NCBI RefSeq assembly: GCF_001995215.1
Contig: NZ_MUXN01000001.1
Coordinates: 55,609 to 119,608 of the forward strand
Direction of reading: 5' to 3'
DNA from: Amycolatopsis azurea DSM 43854
Lineage (GTDB): Bacteria; Actinomycetota; Actinomycetes; Mycobacteriales; Pseudonocardiaceae
DNA length: 64,000 nucleotides
Shown here: positions 11,326 to 19,986 of the stretch, piece by piece
Layout: each line of letters starts with the position of its first letter
How positions within the stretch are numbered: position 1 is the stretch's first letter
Made by a program: the position numbers and the translations under genes
Notes under the pieces: model-generated
Seen by the model: the letters and a program-made list of their open reading frames with translations, nothing else
Database searches by the model: none
Told to the model about the DNA's origin: nothing

Positions 11326-11428
11326 CCATTCTTTTCGCGGTGTTGATCGCCCGGCGATTTGCATTGCCTCCCGGTATCGGTACCGTCGGGGGCCAGCTGG
11401 GAAGTCGTCGAGGTCGGGAGGTGTTTTC

Positions 11429-12013
11429 GTGCGGCCGCGGTTCACCGTCCTTGCCGCGCTAGCAACAGGTATCGGGCTCGGCCTCGCCGGGTGCGGGCAG
11501 CAGCCCGCGGTGACTTCCCAAGCCAGACAAGAAGGTCTCGCGACGGTCAGCGCGTCGGAGGCCGACCCCGCCTCCGCCTGGGCGGAGGGATACTGCGACG
11601 CGGCGGGTGGCCTCGTCCGGACGCTGGCGACCCTGCCCAGCGTCGACCCGAGCACGCCGCAGCAGGCCTCCCGGACGTCCGGTGACCTGATGGCTTCGGT
11701 GTCCGAAGGGCTGAAGCGCACTTCCGCCGCGCTCGCGAGCCTCGGTCCGGCTCCGGTCGCCGGCGGGGACGCCTCGCGAACGTCCGCCGTCGCGCAGCTC
11801 GACGGCATCCGCGCCCGCGCCGACGACGTCCGTCGCCGTCTCGACTCCTCAGCCGACTCCGAGACGACGAAAACGGCGCTTCGCGACGCGAGGACGTCCC
11901 TCGACGAACTCGACCGCCTCGACCTTCTCAGGGGCCTTAACGACGTGCCTGAGCTCGCTTCGGCCAGCAGCCGGATCCCGGTCTGCCAGGATTTGGTCAA
12001 ACAACCGCGCTGA
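11429..12013 (+). CDS. Second lipoprotein, paralogue of the preceding gene
   Basis: A 194-residue protein starting at GTG, with GGGAGG at 11417-11422. The signal sequence ends in the lipobox LAGC, Cys at residue 22. The mature part contains WAEGYCDAAGGLV and ends with IPVCQDLVKQPR. This repeats the upstream lipoprotein's pattern of W-x-x-G-aromatic-C near the start and a lone Cys near the end. The intervening helices are Ala/Ser/Asp-rich. Function is unknown. It is separately spaced (103 bp gap) rather than overlapped, so it may have its own promoter. Confidence 0.72.
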   Translation: MRPRFTVLAALATGIGLGLAGCGQQPAVTSQARQEGLATVSASEADPASAWAEGYCDAAGGLVRTLATLPSVDPSTPQQASRTSGDLMASVSEGLKRTSAALASLGPAPVAGGDASRTSAVAQLDGIRARADDVRRRLDSSADSETTKTALRDARTSLDELDRLDLLRGLNDVPELASASSRIPVCQDLVKQPR

Positions 12014-12041
12014 GTCACCGGCTCATCACTGGCCATGAGTC

Positions 12042-12065
12042 GAACTTGTGTTCTATTCTGTCCGA
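12042..12065 (+). promoter_or_regulatory. LexA-type SOS box and leaderless -10 promoter
   Basis: TCGAACTTGTGTTCT contains GAAC-N4-GTTC (12042-12053), the core of the actinobacterial LexA box. TATTCT at 12054-12059 follows at once and fits a -10 hexamer. A start 7 bp after it falls on the GTG at 12066, so the transcript would be leaderless. LexA bound here would block the promoter. The match is seen; SOS control is inferred. Confidence 0.6.
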
Positions 12066-12659
12066 GTGGACGGGACGATCTCGCTCTTCTCGGCGGAGGC
12101 GAGCGGGCCGGGGCTCGCCGACCTCGCCGGAGTGCTGTGCGGGCCCGGGCGGATGGCGGGCTTCGGGCGGACGGCGGCAAGGCTGTCCGCCGTGGTCGAC
12201 GAGCCTTGGCGGGCGGGTGCCCTCGCCAGGGAATGCCGTCGGCGGGGCGTCCAGGCGCAGGTCTCGGCCGCCGAATGCGGGCGGCCGCTGGTGCGGACGC
12301 CGTTCCGGGTCGATCTGCTGCCGCTGGAGCAGCGCTGGACCCGTGGTGAAGAGAAGGTCCTCCCGGACGGGTTCCGGCTCGACGGGGCGATGCTGAGGAT
12401 GTGGGCACTGGCGGCCGGCGTTCCCCAGGGCAACGGCTACCTGCTCGCGCTCGATCCGGAGGCGCCGGAGACGTATGAACGGCTGATCACGGCGCTGGCC
12501 CAGCTGGGCGTGCCAGCGAAGGTGCAGAAAGGTGAGGAAGCGCTGCTCCGGGTCACCGGACGCCGGCGGCTCGCGCACGTCCTGGAGCTGATCGGGGACG
12601 CGCCCGCCGGTGCGGAGCCCGCTTGGCCCAGCTTGGTCCCGGTGGTGCGCGCCGTCTGA
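12066..12659 (+). CDS. Rv3647c-like protein resembling the WhiA LAGLIDADG-type region without the HTH
   Basis: A 197-residue protein at the position of Rv3647c between the helicase and topA. The first half has a segment like the first WhiA repeat (LADLAGVLCGPGRM, then ALARECRRRGVQAQV). The second half resembles WhiA's second repeat: LDGAMLRMWALAAG, GNGYLLAL, LITALAQLGVPAKV and HVLELIGDAPAG. WhiA carries a C-terminal helix-turn-helix that this protein lacks. I chose GTG 12066 because a -10 sits 7 bp upstream; a longer form from GTG 12048 is possible. The WhiA relation is my own reading of sequence patterns and needs a profile search. Function is unknown. Confidence 0.7.
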   Translation: MDGTISLFSAEASGPGLADLAGVLCGPGRMAGFGRTAARLSAVVDEPWRAGALARECRRRGVQAQVSAAECGRPLVRTPFRVDLLPLEQRWTRGEEKVLPDGFRLDGAMLRMWALAAGVPQGNGYLLALDPEAPETYERLITALAQLGVPAKVQKGEEALLRVTGRRRLAHVLELIGDAPAGAEPAWPSLVPVVRAV

Positions 12660-12731
12660 ATACCTGCTGGGTCCGTCACGTCGTCTACCGCTGGACGTGG
12701 TCGCTGCGGCTTTGATCAGCGCGGCGCAGGT

Positions 12732-12780
12732 TGTGAAAGCCACTTTCGCAACGGTGAAGGTTGTGAAAGTGGCTTTCGCA
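12732..12780. repeat. Intergenic hairpin, GAAAGCCACTTTC family
   Basis: A 21-bp inverted repeat (TGTGAAAGCCACTTTCGCAAC at one end shortened to 12732-12752, partner 12760-12780) with a 7-nt loop. It has one wobble mismatch. It belongs to the family also seen at 12817, 36341 and 63952. Confidence 0.85.
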
Positions 12781-12816
12781 TCACGACCACCCCGTCCAGT
12801 GGTCCTGGCGGCATCG

Positions 12817-12875
12817 AGTGTCGCGAAAGCCACTTTCGGGACACTGGACGTCCTGAAAGTGGCTTTCGCGACACT
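12817..12875. repeat. Second GAAAGCCACTTTC-family hairpin
   Basis: A 26-bp stem (12817-12842 with 12850-12875) with one mismatch and a 7-nt loop (12843-12849). The core GCGAAAGCCACTTTC is shared with the neighbouring element 37 bp upstream. Together they may terminate the WhiA-like gene and the convergent protease gene. Confidence 0.85.
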
Positions 12876-12888
12876 GCGGCTGCGGACT

Positions 12889-13038
12889 CGCGTAACGGGA
12901 CGGACGGCACGCGTGATCAGACGGACGACACGCGTGACTGGCTGGACGACACGCTCGCCGCGGCGGCCCACCGCGTGTCGTCCGCCCCGTCACGCATGTC
13001 GTCCACGCAATCACCTGTGTCGTCCATCTGATCACGCG
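12889..13038. repeat. Inverted pair of 21-bp tandem repeat arrays
   Basis: Three 21-bp units run 12889-12951 (unit 2, 12910-12930, starts CGCGTGATCAGACGGACGAC). Three reverse-complement units run 12976-13038. Unit 12910-12930 and the reverse complement of 13018-13038 differ at one base. The 24-bp centre is GC-rich. The whole could fold as a long imperfect cruciform. The region has no gene. Confidence 0.85.
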
Positions 13039-13109
13039 AGACAGCACGACTGGAGGTACTGAGACACGGTCGGCTCCGACCTGAGCCGCCGCTCGCGACC
13101 AGGCGATGG

Positions 13110-13922
13110 TCAGGGCTTGGGCGCCTTGCAATCCGGGTTCGAAAGGTTCAGTTCACTGTGGGAGAGGCAGGGGGTCAGCTGGTAGGTCTGTTCCCCGTAG
13201 TTGATGCCCTTCCGCACGGTCACCTTCCCGGCGGCGTCGACCTCGCACGGGTTGTTCATCGTGCACCGCTGGCCGCTTTCGTTGCCGGTGTTGTTGACGC
13301 CGACGACCTTGCCGGTCGAGGTCTCGATGATCGGCGACCCCGAGGTCCCGCCGATCGTCTTGCACGCCGGGGTGTACCGGATCGAGTCCTTCCACACCCA
13401 GTTCGCCTCGTGCAGCTCGTGGACGAAGCCGTCGATGTTGCAGGAGTAGATCTTCTTCCAGTACCCGGAGACGACGTCCATCGCGACGCCCGCCGACGGA
13501 CGGGTCGGCGAGAGCGTCAGCGGGGCGATACCGTAGCTCGACTGGATCTTGGCGTAGCTGGTGTTGAGCTGGTAGAGCGAGACGTCCGTGTCGGTCATCG
13601 TCGCGTAGAGCAGCTTCTTCGCCTTGAGCGTGCCCAGCGACGAGCGGCCGTCCCTGGACAGCAGGCTGAAGGTCCGTGACGAAGGCTGGTTCACGATTAC
13701 TTCTCCCGGGTCCGGGAAACCTTCTTGCAGGCAATGGCCGTTGGAGAGGACGAGGGCCGGGTCGTCGAGGCTCGCCTCGGGCGGTTTGACCACCGACCCG
13801 GAGCAGTTCGACAACGCCACGGTGCCGGCGAAGGTGGTCGTCGCCGCCTCGGCCGGGGCGGCCCCGACCAGGGCGGATGCGGTCAGCATGGCGAACAGGG
13901 TGCCGAGGAGTCGTCGGGTCAC
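13110..13922 (-). CDS. Secreted trypsin-like (S1) serine protease
   Basis: A 270-residue exported protease. The signal peptide is residues 1-26 (RRLLGTLFAMLTASALVG then AAPAEAA). The catalytic triad can be read as His63 in LSNGHCL, Asp113 in MTDTDVSLYQL and Ser194 in IGGTSGSPII. Cysteines at about 40, 64, 161, 187 and near the C-terminus could form disulfides. It probably has no pro-peptide of alpha-lytic type. It lies alone, divergent from topA, with a start at ATG 13922 preceded by AAAGGACTCC on its strand. Confidence 0.88.
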   Translation of the reverse strand: MTRRLLGTLFAMLTASALVGAAPAEAATTTFAGTVALSNCSGSVVKPPEASLDDPALVLSNGHCLQEGFPDPGEVIVNQPSSRTFSLLSRDGRSSLGTLKAKKLLYATMTDTDVSLYQLNTSYAKIQSSYGIAPLTLSPTRPSAGVAMDVVSGYWKKIYSCNIDGFVHELHEANWVWKDSIRYTPACKTIGGTSGSPIIETSTGKVVGVNNTGNESGQRCTMNNPCEVDAAGKVTVRKGINYGEQTYQLTPCLSHSELNLSNPDCKAPKP

Positions 13923-14190
13923 GTGGAGTCCTTTCGGGTCGGCGTGGATATCAAGTGAAGCGTTGGCGGAAGGGAGCCACCACCGTCGAACGGAGGGTGT
14001 TCACCCCGTCACGCGGTACCCCAGGCGGACGTGTCCGACATCACGTGCTAGGTGTTGAAAGGAAACATCGACGAGGTCAGCGGCGATGCGCTGGACACAC
14101 GATCGGCGGCGTGTTGCGCCACCTAGCCGGGGTCCGGACGGTGCGAGCGTGCACACTGACGGGTCGAGAGGCGGCGCGAAGGCGCCGAAG

Positions 14191-17088
14191 ATGAGCGGAG
14201 AGCAGGACAGCGTGGCAGGAGCACGGACGAAGAAGACCGCGGCGTCGGACGACGGCGCCGGCCGTCGTCGGCTGGTGATCGTCGAGTCGCCGACCAAGGC
14301 CCGCAAGATCGCCCCGTACCTCGGCGGTAACTACGTCGTGGAGTCCTCGGTCGGGCACATCCGCGACCTTCCCCGCGGCGCGGCCGACGTGCCCGCCCAG
14401 TACAAGGGCGAGTCGTGGGCGCGGCTGGGGGTCGACGTCGACAACGACTTCAAGGCGCTTTACGTCGTGACACCGGACAAGAAGTCCAAGGTCACCGAGC
14501 TGAAGGGCCTGCTGAAGGACGTCGACGAGCTCTACCTCGCCACGGACCCCGACCGCGAGGGCGAGGCCATCGCGTGGCATCTGCTGGAGACCCTCAAGCC
14601 GAAGGTCCCGGTGCGCCGGATGGTCTTCCACGAGGTCACCGAGCAGGCGATCCGCGCCGCGGCCGACAGCACCCGCGAGCTCGACGGCGACCTGGTCGAC
14701 GCGCAGGAGACCCGCCGCATCCTGGACCGGCTCTACGGCTACGAGGTCTCGCCCGTGCTGTGGAAGAAGGTCATGCCGAAGCTCTCGGCGGGCCGCGTGC
14801 AGTCCGTGGCGACCCGGATCGTGGTCGAGCGGGAGCGCGAGCGCATGCGCTTCACCTCCGCGTCGTACTGGGACATCTCGGCGACGATGGACGCCGGGGC
14901 CGAGGCCTCGCCGCGTAACTTCCCGGCCAGGATGATCGCCGTCGACGGCGCGCGCCTGGCCACCGGCCGGGACTTCGGGTCGGACGGGCGGCTCAAAGCG
15001 TCGAACAACGAGATCCGCGTGCTGGCCGAGGCCGACGCGGTCCGGCTGGCCGAGGCGCTGAAGAACCGCGACTTCAAGGTCGCGAGCGTCGAGGAGAAGC
15101 CGTACACGCGCAAGCCGTACGCGCCCTTCATGACCTCGACCCTGCAGCAGGAGGCGGGCCGCAAGCTGCGGTTCACCTCCGAGCGCACCATGCGGATCGC
15201 GCAGAAGCTGTACGAGAACGGTTACATCACTTATATGCGTACCGACTCCACGACGCTGTCGGAGTCGGCGATCTCCGCGGCGCGCAGCCAGGCGACGCAG
15301 CTGTACGGCAAGGAATACGTCTCGCCGTCGCCGCGCCAGTACACCCGCAAGGTGAAGAACGCGCAGGAAGCCCACGAGGCGATCCGTCCCTCGGGCGAGG
15401 TCTTCCGCACGCCGGGCCAGGTCGCGAAGGATCTGGACACCGACGAGTACCGCCTCTACGAGATGATCTGGCAGCGCACGATCGCGTCGCAGATGGCGGA
15501 CGCGAAGGGCACCACGATGTCGGTGCGCATCGTCGGCACCGCCACCAGCGGCGAAGAGGTCACCTTCGCCTCTTCGGGGCGCACGATCACCTTCGCCGGG
15601 TTCCTCAAGGCGTACGTCGAGGCCGTCGACACCGAGAGCGGCGGCGAAGCGGACGACAAGCAGAGCCGTCTCCCGCAGCTGGTCAAGGACCAGGCGCTGA
15701 CCGCGACCGACCTGAGCCCGGACGGGCACACCACGTCGCCGCCGGCGCGCTACTCGGAGCCGAGCCTGGTCAGCAAGCTCGAAGAGCTGGGCATCGGCCG
15801 CCCGTCGACGTACGCGTCGATCATCAAGACCATCCAGGACCGCGGCTACGTGTGGAAGAAGGGTTCCGCGCTGGTGCCCTCCTGGGTCGCGTTCGCCGTG
15901 ATCGGGCTGATGGAGCGGCACTTCGAGCGGCTGGTCGACTACGACTTCACCGCCGGCATGGAGGACGAGCTCGACCGCATCGCCGCCGGTGACGAGCACC
16001 GGACGCAGTGGCTGTCGAAGTTCTACTTCGGCGGTGACATGGGCGTCGACGGTTCCGTCGGCAGGCTGGGCGGTTTGAAGAAACTGGTCGGCTCGGGCGT
16101 CGAGGACATCGACGCCCGCGAGATCAACTCGATTCCGCTGTTCAGCGACGCCGACGGCCACACCGTCGTCGTGCGCGTCGGCCGCTACGGCCCGTACCTC
16201 GAGCGTGAGGTCGACGGGACGTCGCAGCGGGCGAACCTGCCCGAGGACCTGCCGCCGGACGAGCTGACCCCGGCCATCGCGGAGAAGCTTTTCGCGACGC
16301 CGCAGGAAGGCCGCGTGCTCGGCAAGGACCCGGTCAGCGGGCACGAGATCGTGGCGAAGGAAGGCCGCTTCGGCCCGTACGTCACCGAGCTGCTTCCCGA
16401 GCCGGAGCCCCTGCCCGAAGGCGCGACAGCCGCGCAGAAGAAGGCCGCCAAGGCGAAGCAGCCGAAGCCGCGTACGGGGTCGCTGTTCAAGTCGATGTCC
16501 ATCGAGACGATGAACCTCGAAGACGCGCTGAAGCTGCTTTCGCTGCCGCGCGTGGTCGGCAAGGACCCGGAATCCGGCGACGAGATCACCGCGCAGAACG
16601 GGCGCTACGGGCCGTACCTGAAGAAGGGCACGGACTCGCGTTCGCTCACGACCGAGGACCAGCTGTTCTCGATCACGCTCGAAGAGGCGCTGAAGATCTA
16701 CTCGGAGCCGAAGCAGCGTGGCCGGTCCGCGACCGCGAAGCCGCCGCTCAAGGAACTGGGCGACGACCCGGTGTCCGGTAAGCCGATGGTGGTCAAGGAC
16801 GGGCGCTTCGGTCCGTACGTGACCGACGGCGAGTACAACGCGACGCTGCGGAAGTCGGACAGCATCGAGGAGCTGACCGCCGAGCGCGGTGCCGAACTCC
16901 TGGCGGAGAAGCGCGCGAAGGGCCCCGCGCCCAAGCGCAAGGCTCCGGCGCGGAAGCCGGCGGCGTCGAAGACCGCGGCCACCAAGACGACCGCGGCCAA
17001 GAAGACCGCCGCGACCAAGACGACGGCCGCGAAGACGACCGCGGCGAAGAAGCCTGCGACGCGTTCGACGGCGACGAAGACGAAGTAA
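14191..17088 (+). CDS. topA: DNA topoisomerase I
   Basis: A 965-residue type IA topoisomerase that relaxes negative supercoils. The Toprim domain opens with RRLVIVESPTKARKIAPYLG. The acidic triad region is ATDPDREGEAIAWHL. The active-site tyrosine is Tyr348 in ITYMRTDSTTLS. As in other actinobacteria, the C-terminus lacks zinc fingers. It has repeated domains with GRFGPYV or GRYGPYL signatures, then a Lys/Ala-rich basic tail (AAKKTAATKTTAAK type) known in mycobacteria to aid processivity. The frame is open to 14086, but ATG 14191 gives the expected N-terminus. A 16-bp terminator hairpin follows 6 bp after the stop. Confidence 0.97.
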   Translation: MSGEQDSVAGARTKKTAASDDGAGRRRLVIVESPTKARKIAPYLGGNYVVESSVGHIRDLPRGAADVPAQYKGESWARLGVDVDNDFKALYVVTPDKKSKVTELKGLLKDVDELYLATDPDREGEAIAWHLLETLKPKVPVRRMVFHEVTEQAIRAAADSTRELDGDLVDAQETRRILDRLYGYEVSPVLWKKVMPKLSAGRVQSVATRIVVERERERMRFTSASYWDISATMDAGAEASPRNFPARMIAVDGARLATGRDFGSDGRLKASNNEIRVLAEADAVRLAEALKNRDFKVASVEEKPYTRKPYAPFMTSTLQQEAGRKLRFTSERTMRIAQKLYENGYITYMRTDSTTLSESAISAARSQATQLYGKEYVSPSPRQYTRKVKNAQEAHEAIRPSGEVFRTPGQVAKDLDTDEYRLYEMIWQRTIASQMADAKGTTMSVRIVGTATSGEEVTFASSGRTITFAGFLKAYVEAVDTESGGEADDKQSRLPQLVKDQALTATDLSPDGHTTSPPARYSEPSLVSKLEELGIGRPSTYASIIKTIQDRGYVWKKGSALVPSWVAFAVIGLMERHFERLVDYDFTAGMEDELDRIAAGDEHRTQWLSKFYFGGDMGVDGSVGRLGGLKKLVGSGVEDIDAREINSIPLFSDADGHTVVVRVGRYGPYLEREVDGTSQRANLPEDLPPDELTPAIAEKLFATPQEGRVLGKDPVSGHEIVAKEGRFGPYVTELLPEPEPLPEGATAAQKKAAKAKQPKPRTGSLFKSMSIETMNLEDALKLLSLPRVVGKDPESGDEITAQNGRYGPYLKKGTDSRSLTTEDQLFSITLEEALKIYSEPKQRGRSATAKPPLKELGDDPVSGKPMVVKDGRFGPYVTDGEYNATLRKSDSIEELTAERGAELLAEKRAKGPAPKRKAPARKPAASKTAATKTTAAKKTAATKTTAAKTTAAKKPATRSTATKTK

Positions 17089-17094
17089 CGCCAC

Positions 17095-17137
17095 GAAGGG
17101 CCCTTTCCTCACGAGTTCCGCGAGGAAAGGGCCCTTC
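17095..17137. terminator. Bidirectional terminator between topA and carboxylesterase
   Basis: A perfect 16-bp stem (GAAGGGCCCTTTCCTC at 17095-17110 with 17122-17137) and an 11-nt loop. It lies between two convergent genes and belongs to the GAAGGGCCC hairpin family of this genome (compare 41358). Confidence 0.9.
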
Positions 17138-17154
17138 ATGGCGTCCGGGTCCGG

Positions 17155-18669
17155 TCAGGAACGCAGACCGGCCCAGAAGCCGCACCGGTGATCGGTGTCG
17201 TGATCGGTCGGCCGGATCGCGTCCGGGGCGAGCGACAGCACGGCGTTCGAATCCCACCGCGGCGAACCGGCCGCGTTCGGATCACCCGTGTGCATGAAGG
17301 TGGTCCAGTACGCGATCATCTGCTCGGACAAGCGTTTCTGCTCCGGGCGCAGCGGCAGTTCCTGGCCGTGGAGCTCGAAGAGGTAGGCCAGGTCGAGCGC
17401 GTGCGCCGCGCCGTGCGGCAGGCCCGGCGCCTCGATCCCGTTGACGTTGGGCGCGTTCTTGTCGTCGAACTCGTAGGCGTACACGGGAGTCCGCCTCGAC
17501 AGCAGCCGGTTCCCCTCGGTGGTCGGGCACGCCCAGGAGCGGTCGGTGGTGACCGTCGCCCACGCCATGGCGGGCGATTCGTAGTCCCGCGACGGATACT
17601 TCGCGCCGACCTCGTCCGCGTGCTCGGCGAAGGTCGCGCGCAGGAATCCCTGGTAGCGCTCCTCGGTGATCGGCTTGTACAGGGCGACGCCCGCGATGAA
17701 CGACCGCATCTCGTCGTGCGTGCCGCCCGAGATCACCGGCACCCGGTGAAAAGCGCCCAGCCGCAGCGCTTTCGCGGGATCGAGCGGCAGCAACGGGGTG
17801 CCGTACGTCAGATGGTTGGAGAACGTCTGCGTGTGCTTCATCAGGTCCGCGGCGGGAAGACGGCGGAGGCAGCCGATGGTGTCCGGGCCCGTGCAGCCGT
17901 GGCTCGCGGCCGCCGCGACGCCGTCCGCTTCCGTCTGGGACAACGGGGAGTACGGCGTCTGCGCGGGCAGGTCCGGAACCAGGCCGCCGTTCGGCCAGTC
18001 CAGCAGACAGGAGCCGGACATGATCGCGGCCTTGCCGATGAGCCCGGCCGACGCGGGCGACGTGAGCAGTGCGCAGGTGCTCATCCCGCCCGAGGACTGC
18101 CCCGCCACGGTCACGTTCCGCGGGTCGCCGCCGAACGACGCGATGTTGCGCTGGGTCCAGCGCAGTGCGGAAATCTGGTCCGCCAGGCCGAAATCGCCGG
18201 ATCCGGCGAGCCCCGGAAGCCCGAAGTAGCCGAAGACGCCGAGGCGGTAGTTCGCCGTCACCACGACGACGTCGCCCTGGTCCGCCAGGCGTTGCGCGCC
18301 GTAGTGGCTGCCCGCGTCCATCGTGTAGCCGCCGCCGTGCAGCCAGACCATCACCGGCAGCTTGCGGTTCCCCGCGTCGCGCGGCGCGGTGACGTTGAGG
18401 AAGAGACAGTCTTCGTCGCCGCCGGTGGCCTGAGGGCAGACGTTCCCCGGTTTCGTCGCGTCGGCGACGCCCTTCCACGGTTCCGGTGGCCTCGGCGGTT
18501 TCCAGCGATGCTCGCCGACGGGCGGCGCCGCGTACCTGATGCCGCTGAACGTCCGGGCCGGTCCGGACTCCGCGCCGCGGACGGCGCCCGCGTCGGTGCG
18601 CACGACGAGCGGATCCGCGGGCGCGACGATCGTGAGAAGGCCGGTCAGGAGAGCCAGCAGGAGATGCAT
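17155..18669 (-). CDS. Secreted type-B carboxylesterase
   Basis: A 504-residue alpha/beta hydrolase of the cholinesterase/carboxylesterase B family. The signal peptide HLLLALLTGLLTIVAPA precedes the mature part. The family signature EDCLFLNV is at residues 86-93, the oxyanion motif HGGGY at 111-115, and the nucleophile Ser192 is in GQSSGG. The probable catalytic His is in LPHGAAHALDL, and an acidic residue lies before it. The frame extends to 19296 through a neighbouring gene, but the ATG at 18669 with AAAGGACC upstream gives the signal peptide. It is likely co-transcribed from the membrane-protein gene behind it (11-bp gap). Confidence 0.9.
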   Translation of the reverse strand: MHLLLALLTGLLTIVAPADPLVVRTDAGAVRGAESGPARTFSGIRYAAPPVGEHRWKPPRPPEPWKGVADATKPGNVCPQATGGDEDCLFLNVTAPRDAGNRKLPVMVWLHGGGYTMDAGSHYGAQRLADQGDVVVVTANYRLGVFGYFGLPGLAGSGDFGLADQISALRWTQRNIASFGGDPRNVTVAGQSSGGMSTCALLTSPASAGLIGKAAIMSGSCLLDWPNGGLVPDLPAQTPYSPLSQTEADGVAAAASHGCTGPDTIGCLRRLPAADLMKHTQTFSNHLTYGTPLLPLDPAKALRLGAFHRVPVISGGTHDEMRSFIAGVALYKPITEERYQGFLRATFAEHADEVGAKYPSRDYESPAMAWATVTTDRSWACPTTEGNRLLSRRTPVYAYEFDDKNAPNVNGIEAPGLPHGAAHALDLAYLFELHGQELPLRPEQKRLSEQMIAYWTTFMHTGDPNAAGSPRWDSNAVLSLAPDAIRPTDHDTDHRCGFWAGLRS

Positions 18670-18680
18670 GAGAGGTCCTT

Positions 18681-19316
18681 TCAGTGATCGGCGAGACGGC
18701 GCCACAGGCCGACACGGCGGAAGTAGAGGTGTTGCAGGACCTGAACGGCGACGAAGGTGACGACGTACAACGCGGTGCCGAGAGCGGGCACGGCGTCGAC
18801 CGGGAGGACGTACGCCATCAGGACCCGCCCGGCGGCGTCGGCGAGCAGGGCGACGCCCCACAGGACGGTCGCGACCCGCCAAGCGCGCCGGAACCACGCG
18901 TGCCGTGGCCAGAGGTCGTCCCATTCGGTGATGCGCAGGGTGTCCGCGAACCGGCTCTTCGCGACCATGGAGCGCCCCATGCCGAACGCGAGCGGCCTGG
19001 AGAACAACAGCGAAACCAGGAAACCGGCGCCGATCACCCCGGTGACCCAGCCGGCTTTCGCCAGCATGAACCGGGGACTGCCGGTCACGAACGAGACGCC
19101 GACGCTCACCGCGAAGATCGCCAGCACGAAGATCGCGAGGGTGTCGATCGAACGCCGCCGGATCGCCCGGTACAGCACGAAGACCACGGTCGGCAGCGCG
19201 CAGAGAGCGAGCGCGGGCAGGGCTTCGAGGCCGAAACCCCGCAGCACGTAATAGCCGGCGAGCGGCACAACGATTTCGAGGAGCACCACGCCCCACTGGC
19301 GGATCGCGGTACTCAC
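18681..19316 (-). CDS. VC0807-family polytopic membrane protein
   Basis: A 211-residue membrane protein. Hydrophobic segments lie near residues 8-27, 32-50, 58-78, 88-106 and 140-165, with a last one near 180-198. A charged loop WDDLWPRHAWFRRAWR lies before the last pair of helices. This pattern matches the VC0807-type family of unknown function. It starts at GTG 19316 and overlaps the TetR gene's stop by 4 bp, so it is expected to be co-regulated by that repressor together with the esterase. Confidence 0.7.
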   Translation of the reverse strand: MSTAIRQWGVVLLEIVVPLAGYYVLRGFGLEALPALALCALPTVVFVLYRAIRRRSIDTLAIFVLAIFAVSVGVSFVTGSPRFMLAKAGWVTGVIGAGFLVSLLFSRPLAFGMGRSMVAKSRFADTLRITEWDDLWPRHAWFRRAWRVATVLWGVALLADAAGRVLMAYVLPVDAVPALGTALYVVTFVAVQVLQHLYFRRVGLWRRLADH

Positions 19317-19906
19317 GTCGGCCGCCGGGTCGCGAGGTCGAAGAGGGTCACCAGCTCTTCGGCGTACGCGGTCAGATCCATCGTCGGTTCGCCGGCGAGC
19401 AGGAACACCGGCCCCTCCACCGAGCGGCGGACGGTCGTCGCCATCACCCGGACGTCGAACTCGCGGAACTCGCCGCTTTCCTGGCCCCAGCGCAGGATGC
19501 GTTCCACCGGTTCGAGCGCCGCCCGCTCGCTCGCCGCGTCGAAGTCGAGCGCGCCGCCGAGGAAGATGTTCAGCAGGGCCCGCATCCGGGTCGGTTGCGC
19601 GGCGGCGAATTCGAGGTTCGCCTCGAGGTAGGTCCGCAGCGCCGCGCCCGCGGACGACGGCTCGCTCATCCGCTCCGCCATGAACGCGCCGATCTCGCGG
19701 AAGACGTCTTCGAGGACCGTACGGACCAGTTCCTCCTTGTTCGCGAAGTGGTACGAGATCAGCCCGGTGCTCGACAACTTCGCCTCCTTCGCGATCTGAG
19801 CGAACGACGCCTTGGCGTAGCCGAGGCTCGCGATCGTCTCGATGGCCGCGGCCACGATCTGTGCGCGTCGCGCACTCTCGGTGAACGTCTTCGCTTTTGC
19901 TTGCAT
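19313..19906 (-). CDS. TetR-family regulator of the esterase/membrane-protein operon
   Basis: A 197-residue TetR repressor. The N-terminal helix-turn-helix reads ARRAQIVAAAIETIASLGY, then FAQIAKEAKLSSTGLISYHF. The all-helical C-terminal ligand domain contains FFLAG-like hydrophobics. The frame is open to 20026, but ATG 19906 gives a normal N-terminus. Its stop overlaps the membrane-protein gene (ATGA), making an operon TetR, VC0807-like protein, carboxylesterase. A palindrome over the start codon is the likely autoregulatory operator. Confidence 0.88.
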   Translation of the reverse strand: MQAKAKTFTESARRAQIVAAAIETIASLGYAKASFAQIAKEAKLSSTGLISYHFANKEELVRTVLEDVFREIGAFMAERMSEPSSAGAALRTYLEANLEFAAAQPTRMRALLNIFLGGALDFDAASERAALEPVERILRWGQESGEFREFDVRVMATTVRRSVEGPVFLLAGEPTMDLTAYAEELVTLFDLATRRPT

Positions 19907-19914
19907 GAGCAAAA
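19895..19914. promoter_or_regulatory. Probable TetR operator over the tetR start codon
   Basis: A perfect 7-bp inverted repeat TTTTGCT-N6-AGCAAAA (19895-19901 and 19908-19914) is centred on the ATG of the TetR gene. The AT richness stands out against the surrounding high-GC DNA. Autoregulation is inferred from position. Confidence 0.6.
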
Positions 19915-19986
19915 AATAGCTCAGCCGAGCAAATCTGTCGACCGGCGACCGCTCACCGACCGCTCGCAGACCCACCTCACCCGTTC

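Noticed and set aside
12889..13038. CRISPR array
   Set aside because: Units are contiguous with no spacers, and the two halves are inverted; no cas genes.
14077..17139. A 1020-residue minus-strand open frame opposite topA
   Set aside because: Arg/Leu/Val-rich shadow translation of a certain topA in a high-GC genome; no ribosome site or domain.
18670..19296. N-terminal extension of the carboxylesterase frame
   Set aside because: The extension covers another membrane-protein gene; ATG 18669 gives a clear signal peptide.
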